Source: Methanobacteriota archaeon (lineage in GTDB: Archaea; Thermoplasmatota; DTKX01; VGTL01). Taken from it: DNA of 58,445 nt. Under the pieces are notes generated by a model. The model did not search any database and was not told the origin of the DNA. It saw only the letters and a list, made by a program, of their open reading frames with translations. The DNA lies in the NCBI GenBank assembly GCA_016874675.1, contig VGTL01000009.1, forward strand, positions 1 to 58,445. Reading direction: 5' to 3'. This document shows, in pieces, positions 30,123 through 37,559 of this stretch. A program made the translations under genes and the position numbers. Each line of letters begins with the position of its first letter. Position 1 is the stretch's first letter.

Positions 30123-30878
30123 ATGGCCGAACCGAAAATCGAACAAAACGAGAAAAAGATCGCCCTGCTCATCGACGGCGACAATGCCCAGCCGTCGCTT
30201 CTGGAAAAGATAATGGCGGAGGCCGGCAAGTACGGCACGATAACGATAAGGCGCATCTACGGCGACTGGACGATGGCCAACATGAGTAGCTGGAAGGCCA
30301 CGCTGAACAACCACGCCATCCAGCCCATCCAGCAGTTCCGCTACACCGTCGGGAAGAACGCCACGGACAGCGCGCTCATCATCGACGCCATGGACCTGCT
30401 CCACCGCGGCCTTTCGGATGGCTTCTGCATAGTCTCCTCCGACAGCGACTACACGCGCCTTGCGACGCGCATCCGGGAGGCGGGCATCTTCGTGATGGGC
30501 GTGGGGCAGAAGAAGACGCCCAAGGCGTTCGTCAACGCCTGCAAGGTCTTCATCTACACCGAGAACCTGGTCGACGGCGAGCCGGCCCAGAGGCCGCGCC
30601 AGCCAGCGAAAAGGGAGCCGCACGCCGAGGACGACGGCCTGCCCGCCGACCCGCTGCCCCTGCTAAAGCAGGCGTTCGAGATGGCTGTCGGGGAGGACGG
30701 CTGGGCCCAGCTGGGCAGCATCGGGACCTTCCTGCTCCAGCTGGACCCGGGCTTCGACCCCAGGACCTATGGCTTCAAGCAGCTCTCCCAGCTCATCCGG
30801 GCCTATTCCAAGCTCTTCGAGGTGCGCTGCCTGGACGACACCGGCCCGACGGCGCTTTATGTGAAGCGCCGTCAATAG
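30123..30878 (+). CDS. NYN-domain (LabA-like) RNase with C-terminal OST-HTH/LOTUS domain
   Basis: A 251-residue protein. The N-terminal NYN/PIN-like nuclease domain has the acidic residues LLIDGDNAQPS, ATDSALIIDAMDLL and CIVSSDSDYTRL in order (about residues 14-125). A Pro/Arg-rich linker leads to an OST-HTH (LOTUS) domain (about 178-251) with YGFKQLSQLIRAY, an RNA-binding winged helix. This architecture is known in bacteria and eukaryotes (MARF1/LabA type) and suggests RNA cleavage. The ATG at 30123 is chosen; a GTG at 30114 overlaps the likely ribosome-binding site. It is followed immediately by a low-complexity array. Confidence 0.9.
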   Translation: MAEPKIEQNEKKIALLIDGDNAQPSLLEKIMAEAGKYGTITIRRIYGDWTMANMSSWKATLNNHAIQPIQQFRYTVGKNATDSALIIDAMDLLHRGLSDGFCIVSSDSDYTRLATRIREAGIFVMGVGQKKTPKAFVNACKVFIYTENLVDGEPAQRPRQPAKREPHAEDDGLPADPLPLLKQAFEMAVGEDGWAQLGSIGTFLLQLDPGFDPRTYGFKQLSQLIRAYSKLFEVRCLDDTGPTALYVKRRQ

Positions 30879-30985
30879 GGAAGGCGGGACCGGAGGACAG
30901 GGGACAGAGGGCTGGCCAGGCGAACCGGCCCGTTCTCCTGTCCTCTGTCCTCTGTCTTCTGTTCCCTGTCTTCTGTCCTCCTCCC
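30879..30985 (+). repeat. Gene-end array, words GGACAG / CTGTCCT (period 7)
   Basis: Directly after the NYN stop: GGAGGACAGGGGACAGAGG, a spacer with CCGG palindromes, then the complementary arm of perfect heptamers (CTGTCCT, CTGTCCT, CTGTCTT, CTGTTCC, CTGTCTT, CTGTCCT). The two arms share the GGACAG word, which is found at no other array here. Confidence 0.88.
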
Positions 30986-31100
30986 GCACGCCGAACGTTG
31001 CATCGGCGGCTTCTTCCTGGCATGGTCTGCCCGCGGGCACTGGGGGGACCGCCAAGATTTATAAGAGGGGAGGACATCCCGTGTCCGCGCAGGACGCGGC

Positions 31101-31173
31101 GGGCCGATAGATCAGCCGGTAGATCGCATGCTTCGCAAGCATGAGGCCACGGGTTCAAATCCCGTTCGGTCCA
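31101..31173 (+). tRNA. tRNA-Ala(CGC)
   Basis: A 73-base tRNA: acceptor GGGCCGA pairs with TCGGTCC, which creates the G3-U70 pair that identifies tRNA-Ala. The anticodon stem CATGC/GCATG surrounds TTCGCAA (anticodon CGC). T arm CGGGTTCAAATCCCG, discriminator A. No intron. Confidence 0.97.
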
Positions 31174-31475
31174 TAACACTTTTTCTCTTATATGCGTTCG
31201 ATGAAGAGAAAAAGTGTCAAATAGGGATTTGAGAGGAAGACGCCCCCGGCCCGGCGAGAGGGGGCGTCTTCCGAATCCACAACGAGCGAGAGCGTAGCGA
31301 GTCGCTCGTTGTGAACAAATCCCGTTCGGTCCATAACACTTTTTCTCTTATATGCGTTCGATGAAGAGAAAAAGTGTCAAATAGGGATTTGAGAGGAAGA
31401 CGCCCCCGGCCCGGCGAGAGGGGGCGTCTTCCGAATCCACAACGAGCGAGAGCGTAGCGAGCCGCAAATCTAGTC
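31157..31475 (+). repeat. Two tandem 160-bp hairpin units, each starting with the tRNA-Ala 3' end
   Basis: Unit 1 (31157-31316) and unit 2 (31317-31475) are identical over about 139 bases. Each begins with the last 17 bases of tRNA-Ala (AAATCCCGTTCGGTCCA). It then has a hairpin AACACTTTTTCTCTT-AAGAGAAAAAGTGT enclosed by TCAAATCCC/GGGATTTGA, a hairpin GGAAGACGCCCCC-GGGGGCGTCTTCC, and a hairpin containing AACGAGCGA. The third hairpin is complete (closing with TCGCTCGTTGT) only in unit 1. A third copy of the tRNA end follows at 31476. Confidence 0.9.
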
Positions 31476-31860
31476 AAATCCCGTTCGGTCCAATACAAAC
31501 TTTCTTTCTGCGCGGTCGGTTCCAGAAAGTTTGACAAAGAAGGCTTCGCGGGCGCCGGGCGCATGTCTGCGCCCGGCGCCGCCTCGGGCGTATACGCCCT
31601 CGGCGGTCGTGCCCGACACTTCGGCCCCTTCGCAATCTGTCCGGGCCTCCGGTCGGGCACATTTTCCGTTTTTGGCTATCTGGTCGGTTACAGGAAGTTT
31701 GACAAAGAAGGCTTCGCGGGCGCCGGGCGTGGCGGGCGGTGCAACGGGCCTGAAAAAGGACGGCGAGGACCGAAAAGGACCGGGGTCTGCCGGCCCGGGA
31801 ATCACCGGCCCGCAACGGGCAAAATGGCTCCCTCCCGCCCCCCAGAACCCGCAAGGAGAG
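31476..31860 (+). repeat. Divergent third tRNA-end copy and further repeats; no gene
   Basis: The third AAATCCCGTTCGGTCCA (31476-31492) is followed by a different hairpin in the same place (CAAACTTTCT-AGAAAGTTTG) and then a GC-rich one (GGCGCCGGGCGCA-TGCGCCCGGCGCC). A 48-bp segment at 31514-31561 recurs at 31682-31729 with two differences. No credible ORF is seen: the frames open here have stop-free GC-rich composition only. Confidence 0.7.
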
Positions 31861-31875
31861 GCGGCCCCGGACAAC

Positions 31876-31916
31876 CTTTTTATACCCATTGTACTTTTAC
31901 CTTGAATAATGGGTAT
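31876..31916 (+). promoter_or_regulatory. TATA box overlapped by an inverted repeat (candidate operator)
   Basis: CTTTTTATACC at 31876-31886 overlaps the left arm of ATACCCATT (31882-31890) ... AATGGGTAT (31908-31916). A second TATA-like element GGATATATTTG lies near 31951, and GGAGAGG precedes the ATG at 31993. The inverted repeat across the TATA box suggests repressor control of the giant surface-protein gene. Confidence 0.45.
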
Positions 31917-31992
31917 CTATCGGATAGACACGCGATTACCCGACGATAAGCGGATATATTTGAACGGTTCAAATTAGGAGAGGAAATCTACC

Positions 31993-34900
31993 ATGAAACA
32001 CACCGGCGCATCCCTGGCGGTGCTGATAGCCCTCCTGTTCACCCTCCCGGTCCAGGCCATCGGGGGCGACATCGCCCCGTCGGTCCCCGGGCCGCAGGGC
32101 GGCCGGGCCCCGGGGGACCCCCCCGCCAACGGCACGGAATGGGACATCGTCCGGGACTACACCATCACCGGCTCGACCAGGTCCTTTTCCGGCAACATCA
32201 CGGTCTTCACCGGCGTCAACCTGTACATCCGCAACAACGGCCGGCTGGTCCAGCCCCACAAGGCGGACGGCCACTGGGTCCTCTTCGTCAAGGCCGGGGG
32301 CAATGTCGAGGTGCTGGACAACTCCGAGCTCGACGTCGACCACTACATCGCCGAATCCGGGACCGGGCTCGCCGTCACCAACCGCTCGGCAGTGCGGGCC
32401 AACGGGGTCTTCAACGCCACGAGCACGGTCTATTTCACGGATAGCACCCTCACGGTCACGGCCCCGTCCGGGACCGCCCCCTCGGAGCCGGGCGAGCCGG
32501 CGAGGCTCAACCTGGACAGCGGCAGCGGGGGCACCATCCAGCGCGCCACCCTCTCGGTCACCGGCGGCGACGGCGACAAGGGCGCCGAAGGTCACGGCAC
32601 GCCGGGCGGCGACGGCGGACGGGTCGATGTCGTCGTGACGAGCAAGGACTTCTTCGGGATGAGGCTTTCAGCCCGTGCCGGGAACGGGGGCACCGGCGGA
32701 TCGGTCGGGGCGACCACACCCGACGGCGGCATCGGCGGCCGCGGCGGCGACCTGACCATCAGGCTCGTCGGCAACGGCTTTTCGAACTCCACCATCAACG
32801 CCACCTCCGGCATCGGGGGGAGAGGGGCCGACGGCATGATGACGACCGGCCGAAACGGCGGCAACGGCGGCTCGGGCGGCGACGGCGGGTCGGTGACCTT
32901 CAACTGGACCGGCAAGGGCATCGCGATCGCACAGCGGTCCAACATCAGCGTCTCCTCGGGCCACGGCGGGGAGGGAGGGGACGGGGGCGCGGCGCAGTCC
33001 GGCAACAAGGACGGCGGGGACGGCGGAAAGGGCGGCAACGGCGGGACCGTCGGGGCCTCCATCGAGTGCGAGGGGGAGATGTCGGTCTCCGACTCCAGGA
33101 TGGTCTTCAAGGCCGATTACGGCCCAACCGGTGGGGTCTTCGGACGCGCAATGCTCGGCGGGATGGACGGAGCCGCGGGCGACGGCGGCGAGGGCGGCAG
33201 CTGCGCCCTCTCCCTGAAGCTGAACGATGCCTTCTCGGCATCCAATTCCAGCCTCGTTTCCTGGGCGGGCGGGGGAGGCGCCGGCGGCCTGGGCAGCACC
33301 GGCGGCAAGGGCGGCCGGGGCGGCTCGAGCCTGCTGGACCTTTCCCTGCAGACCCTCCTTTCGGAGAACACCGTCACCGCCACCACGACCGAGCTCGTAA
33401 GCCGGGCCGGTCCAGGCGGCGACGGGGGAAAGGGCCTGAGGATCGGGGACAAGCAGGGCCAGCCCGGCGACGGCGGCAAGGGCGGCGGGGCACGGCTGCT
33501 GGTTGACGCCGACAGGTCGATCACCCTCACGGGCTCCCACGTCCTCTGTGACGAGGGGCGCAACGGCACCGCCGACCCGCCGGCCAGGCCCGGCGACCCC
33601 GGCGTCGGCGAGCATTACTTCTTCACGACCAAGGTGAACATGACCCGAACGGTCTACTCCCAGACGATGGGCTGGGTGGACAACAACGACCTGTGGGTCC
33701 TAAACAGCAGCCCGCTCGTGCGGGGCAACCCGCCCCTGCGGCCCCCGCACTTCCTCCCGCCGACGGAGTCCGGGGTCGCTGAGGAGTGGTGGATGCTCCA
33801 AACCCGCGTCCGGGACATCCTGGGCAACACCATCACGGACGGCACCATCACCGTCGAGGTCTACCGGGACAACCGGCTCGTGTCGGCCCGAAGGACGGAC
33901 CCGCTGGGGATGGCCAGCTTCCGGCTGCTGGGGTCGCGCTACTCCACCAAGCCCGCCGAGAACGTCTTCGGTGTAGTCTACAACGTCAAGGCCGTCGCGG
34001 ACGACGGCCTCCTCTCCGACCCGGTCAGCGTCCAGATGGTGGATGACAAGCAGGAGGTCCTCACCATAATCGACGTGCGCTGGCCCCCGATCGTGAACAT
34101 CACCGAGCCCGACCCGAAGATCAAGCCCCTTCTGGACGCATCCCAGTTCATCCACGTCGACGGCCGGACGGACATGTACCTCATCGAGGGGACCGCCCAG
34201 GACGATTTCCGAAATTCCAAGTGGATCATTTCCCGGGTGCAGGTGATAATCGGGGAGGGCGGCTCCTGGGTCGATACCGATTTCGAGATGGTCTCGCCGG
34301 GGCTCTACAAGTGGAACCACACCTGGGATATAGTGAACTGGTCCAGGTCGATGCTCGTCTATTACCCGTCGGGCATCATCCCGGCGCCCATCCAAGCCCG
34401 CGCGTTCAACGACCGGTTCTGGGGGTATGCCATCGCCAATATCACCGTGAGGCTTGCGGCCATTCCCCCCGCACCGCCCCGCATACAGATAACCAGCCCG
34501 GCCGAATCCCCCTCGGGGGGGACCATCAATTTCACGAACGTCCCCTTCGAGAAGCCGGTGGTGTTCGACGGGCGGGTGCTCGAGAGCTACGGCACGAAGG
34601 TAACCCGCTGGGAGTGGGACTTCGACACCACCGGCGGGTACAGGGCCGACTTCTCCTCGCCCGACTCCCCCAAGACCAACGTCAGCTACACGCGGGACCT
34701 GAACGACGAGTACCTGGACGTTGTGCTCAAGGTCTTCGACAACGAGTCCGCCCGCCGGGTGGAGCTCTACCGCGCGGGCGTGCCCTTCGACTCTTTCGGC
34801 TACGAGTTCGACACCAACGACGGAAGCGTCCTGGTGAAGCTCCGGGTGAAGGTGGACCCCATACCCGTCAAAGGTGATGACGGGCTGGGTAGATTCCTGT

Positions 34901-37341
34901 CAAGGTACGGCGGCATCACCTTCCTGGGCATCATCGCCCTGGTCATGATGGTGGGGGCCGCCCAGACCTACCGGAGCCGCAGGCGCCACATCGCCGAGCG
35001 GAAGGCCAAGGAGGAGCGCGAGACCCTCAGGATCGACGTGTCCGAGATGAAGTGCGCCCGCTGCAGCGAGCCCATCGCCGACCCGTCCGAGGGATGCCTC
35101 AAGTGCAAGGCCCAAGACGAGCTGGGCCGGGTGCAGCAGAGGCTCCTCGACCTCAAGGGCGCCGGAATTAACGTCACCGACGCCGAGTCCCTCCTGGAGA
35201 CCGGCGTGGACGCGTTCGACGCCAAGTCCTACGAGGAGGCGCACGGCAAGGCCCTCGAGGCCAAGAAGGTCGCCGGAGAGCTCGAGGCGAAGTACAACGA
35301 GACCGCCAAGGTCATCTCCGGCTGGGAGACCCGCATCGCCGCCCTTAAGGTGGACCGGCCCGAGGCCGATGTCTCGGACGCGGAGACCAGGGTCTACCAC
35401 GCCCGGCTGGCCCTGGGCCGGGGGGACCACGTCGAGGCCCTCCGGAACCTCGACGGGCTCGAGGGGGTCCTCGCCAAGGCCGACAAGGTCGGCGTCAGGC
35501 GGGGCGCCGAGGAGCTCCTCTTGTCCACGAAGCGCATGCTCGGGAACCTCCAAAAGCGCGGCGTGGTGCTGGACGGCCGGATAACCTCGATGCTCTCCAC
35601 GGCCGAGACGGCGATGGAGAGGGGAGAGTACGACCAGGTCTCGGACTTCTGCAAGGAGGCCGAGACGCTGGTGCGCGAGAACAACAAGATGTTCATGCGG
35701 GCCTCCGAGCAGCTCCGCCAAAGCGAATCCCGCGTCCTCAACGCCAAGGGCATGGGCCAGAGCGTGGGCGGCACGGAGGATTGGCTGGCCCGGGCCAAGA
35801 CAGCCATGAGCGGCGGGAACTACGCCGGCGTGCTGGAGGAGACCGGCCGCGTGCTCTCGTTCTTCGGCGTGGCGCCCAAGCCGGTCGCCGCCGGCAAGAA
35901 GGTCGACTGGAAGCGGGAGGCCGCGGTGCTCGAGGGCCGCGAGGGCAAGCCCGCCCCGGCCAGACCCGCGGTCGTGGCCCCGGCCCCGGCTCCCACCCTG
36001 GAGGTCGAGCCGTCGCCCGAGCTCAAGGAGGCGGCCGAGCGGCTGCTTAGGGACGCCAACGCCGCGGTCGCCGCTGCCCGCGAGGTGGCCGTCGACGTCA
36101 CCGACGGCAAGGAGCTGGTGGAGAAGGCCAAGGACGCCTACAAGGCCCGCAGGTACGACGAGGCCTCCGACCTTGCCAAGAGCGCCACCTTCCTGCTCAA
36201 GGAGCTGGCCGCCGCCGCACCGAGGGCGAAACCCCCGGCCGCCGCGGCGCCTGCGGCGCCCGCGGCCAGGCCGGCGCCGGCCGTGCCGGCCCGGACCGCG
36301 GAACTCTCCGGGGCCGCGGCGGAGCTCAAGGCGACCATCGACAAGGCCAACGACCTTCTGGCCCGGCTGGCCGGGTACGGCGGGGACATCAGCGGCCCCG
36401 AGACCAAGCTCACCCGGGCCAAGGCCGCCCGCGACGGCGGCTCCCCGGCCGTGGCCATGCAGTACGCGAGGGAGTCCATCGACGAGACCGAGGGCCTGAT
36501 AAAGGAGTACCTCGACGCCAAGACCGCGATGGACACCGTCGAGAAGGACCTCGCCGCCGCCAAGGCCCGGGGGGCCGACGTCGAGGACGCCGAGTTCCAG
36601 CTCAAGCAAGGCCGCGCGGCGATGGCGGGCGGGGCGTTCGTCCGGGCCGCCGACACCGCCAAGCTGGTGGACGGGATGCTCAAGGAGCTCGAGCCCGCTG
36701 CCGCCAGACCGCCGGTGGCGAAAGCGGAGGCGCCGGCGCCGAAGGCGCCGGCGGCGAAGTGCCCCGGCTGCGGCCGCGACGCCAAGCCCCACTGGAAGAC
36801 CTGCCCGTTCTGCGGCGCGAGCATCGTCGGCGAGAAACCGGCCGCGCCCGAGGCGCCCAGGCCGCCTGTCGTCGTGCCCTCACCAAGGCCGGCGGAGCCC
36901 GAGGCGCCCAGGCCGCCTGTCGTCGTGCCCGCGCCCTCCAAGCCCGCTGCGCCCGCGGCGGCGGCCGGCGCCCCGGCCGCCTCCTGCGCGAAATGCGGGG
37001 CGGCGCTCAAGCCACACTGGAAGGTCTGCCCGTCCTGCGGCAGCGAGGTGAAGGCCGCTGCCGCGCCGCCGACCATCGCACCGGCTGTGGAGCGCTGCCC
37101 GGCTTGCGGCTCCAGGGTGGAGCCCGCCTGGACCTCCTGCCCGGTGTGCAACACCGCGCTCGAGCCCGACAAGGGGACCAAGCCAGAGGTGCCCAAGAGG
37201 GTGCTCAAGGTCGCCAAACGGCCCGTCACTCCCGGAGAGCCCAAGCCGGAGCCCCCCAAGGAGGTCGGGGCGAAGGCCCCCGTCGTGAAGGTCGTCAAGA
37301 AACCGGTGATCGTGACCGAGGATGAGGGGAAGAAGAAGTAG
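31993..37341 (+). CDS. Giant Gly-rich surface protein with cytoplasmic helical and zinc-ribbon domains
   Basis: A 1782-residue single-pass protein. Signal peptide 1-22. The ectodomain begins beta-helix-like, with Gly-rich blocks of GGxGGxGG type at about 190-500 (for example GGDGGKGGNGG). Ig-like segments follow to about 960, and a transmembrane helix lies at 973-991. The cytoplasmic part, nearly half the protein, starts with a zinc ribbon CARCSEPIADPSEGCLKC (about 1021-1038). Long TPR-like helical repeats (SLLETGVDAFDAKSYEEA pattern) and Ala/Pro linkers follow. Three more zinc ribbons (near 1590, 1665 and 1702; two share KPHWK between the Cys pairs) and a Lys-rich tail end the protein. Ligand and role unknown; the layout resembles a sensor or scaffold joining the envelope to cytoplasmic partners. 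Confidence 0.88.
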   Translation: MKHTGASLAVLIALLFTLPVQAIGGDIAPSVPGPQGGRAPGDPPANGTEWDIVRDYTITGSTRSFSGNITVFTGVNLYIRNNGRLVQPHKADGHWVLFVKAGGNVEVLDNSELDVDHYIAESGTGLAVTNRSAVRANGVFNATSTVYFTDSTLTVTAPSGTAPSEPGEPARLNLDSGSGGTIQRATLSVTGGDGDKGAEGHGTPGGDGGRVDVVVTSKDFFGMRLSARAGNGGTGGSVGATTPDGGIGGRGGDLTIRLVGNGFSNSTINATSGIGGRGADGMMTTGRNGGNGGSGGDGGSVTFNWTGKGIAIAQRSNISVSSGHGGEGGDGGAAQSGNKDGGDGGKGGNGGTVGASIECEGEMSVSDSRMVFKADYGPTGGVFGRAMLGGMDGAAGDGGEGGSCALSLKLNDAFSASNSSLVSWAGGGGAGGLGSTGGKGGRGGSSLLDLSLQTLLSENTVTATTTELVSRAGPGGDGGKGLRIGDKQGQPGDGGKGGGARLLVDADRSITLTGSHVLCDEGRNGTADPPARPGDPGVGEHYFFTTKVNMTRTVYSQTMGWVDNNDLWVLNSSPLVRGNPPLRPPHFLPPTESGVAEEWWMLQTRVRDILGNTITDGTITVEVYRDNRLVSARRTDPLGMASFRLLGSRYSTKPAENVFGVVYNVKAVADDGLLSDPVSVQMVDDKQEVLTIIDVRWPPIVNITEPDPKIKPLLDASQFIHVDGRTDMYLIEGTAQDDFRNSKWIISRVQVIIGEGGSWVDTDFEMVSPGLYKWNHTWDIVNWSRSMLVYYPSGIIPAPIQARAFNDRFWGYAIANITVRLAAIPPAPPRIQITSPAESPSGGTINFTNVPFEKPVVFDGRVLESYGTKVTRWEWDFDTTGGYRADFSSPDSPKTNVSYTRDLNDEYLDVVLKVFDNESARRVELYRAGVPFDSFGYEFDTNDGSVLVKLRVKVDPIPVKGDDGLGRFLSRYGGITFLGIIALVMMVGAAQTYRSRRRHIAERKAKEERETLRIDVSEMKCARCSEPIADPSEGCLKCKAQDELGRVQQRLLDLKGAGINVTDAESLLETGVDAFDAKSYEEAHGKALEAKKVAGELEAKYNETAKVISGWETRIAALKVDRPEADVSDAETRVYHARLALGRGDHVEALRNLDGLEGVLAKADKVGVRRGAEELLLSTKRMLGNLQKRGVVLDGRITSMLSTAETAMERGEYDQVSDFCKEAETLVRENNKMFMRASEQLRQSESRVLNAKGMGQSVGGTEDWLARAKTAMSGGNYAGVLEETGRVLSFFGVAPKPVAAGKKVDWKREAAVLEGREGKPAPARPAVVAPAPAPTLEVEPSPELKEAAERLLRDANAAVAAAREVAVDVTDGKELVEKAKDAYKARRYDEASDLAKSATFLLKELAAAAPRAKPPAAAAPAAPAARPAPAVPARTAELSGAAAELKATIDKANDLLARLAGYGGDISGPETKLTRAKAARDGGSPAVAMQYARESIDETEGLIKEYLDAKTAMDTVEKDLAAAKARGADVEDAEFQLKQGRAAMAGGAFVRAADTAKLVDGMLKELEPAAARPPVAKAEAPAPKAPAAKCPGCGRDAKPHWKTCPFCGASIVGEKPAAPEAPRPPVVVPSPRPAEPEAPRPPVVVPAPSKPAAPAAAAGAPAASCAKCGAALKPHWKVCPSCGSEVKAAAAPPTIAPAVERCPACGSRVEPAWTSCPVCNTALEPDKGTKPEVPKRVLKVAKRPVTPGEPKPEPPKEVGAKAPVVKVVKKPVIVTEDEGKKK

Positions 37342-37490
37342 GCGCGGGGGAAGGGGAGCGGGCAGCGGGGAGCAAAGGACGGCGGGCCCGGTTTCGTCAC
37401 CGCTGCCTGGTGCCCGCTGCCCCCCCGCTGCCCGCCGCCTCCTGCCCCCCCGCTGCCAGCTCCCTGCTCCCTTTCCCTTCTCCACAAATA
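37342..37490 (+). repeat. Gene-end array, words GGGCAGC / GCTGCCC (period 7 with CCCC inserts)
   Basis: Directly after the TAG: GGGGAAGGGGAGCGGGCAGC, a GGGCCCGG palindrome, then the complementary arm GCTGCCT, GGTGCCC, GCTGCCC, CCCC, GCTGCCC, GCCGCCT, CCTGCCC, CCCC, GCTGCCA, GCTCCCT, GCTCCCT. Confidence 0.85.
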
Positions 37491-37505
37491 TCAAAGCTTT
37501 GTAAT

Positions 37506-37516
37506 GTTTTTATAGG
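37506..37516 (+). promoter_or_regulatory. TATA box of the CARDB/FG-GAP surface-protein gene
   Basis: GTTTTTATAGG lies 44 bases before the ATG at 37560, in an AT-rich patch immediately after the preceding array. Confidence 0.5.
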
Positions 37517-37559
37517 TACGGCAATAATATAGATATAGATACGGACAGGTGCATATTCC

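Noticed and set aside
31470-31949. Overlapping ORFs of 120-147 codons in the region after the tRNA-Ala repeats
   Set aside because: Open in several phases at once because of GC-rich palindromes; repeated segments give the same peptide twice, and no start signals are present.
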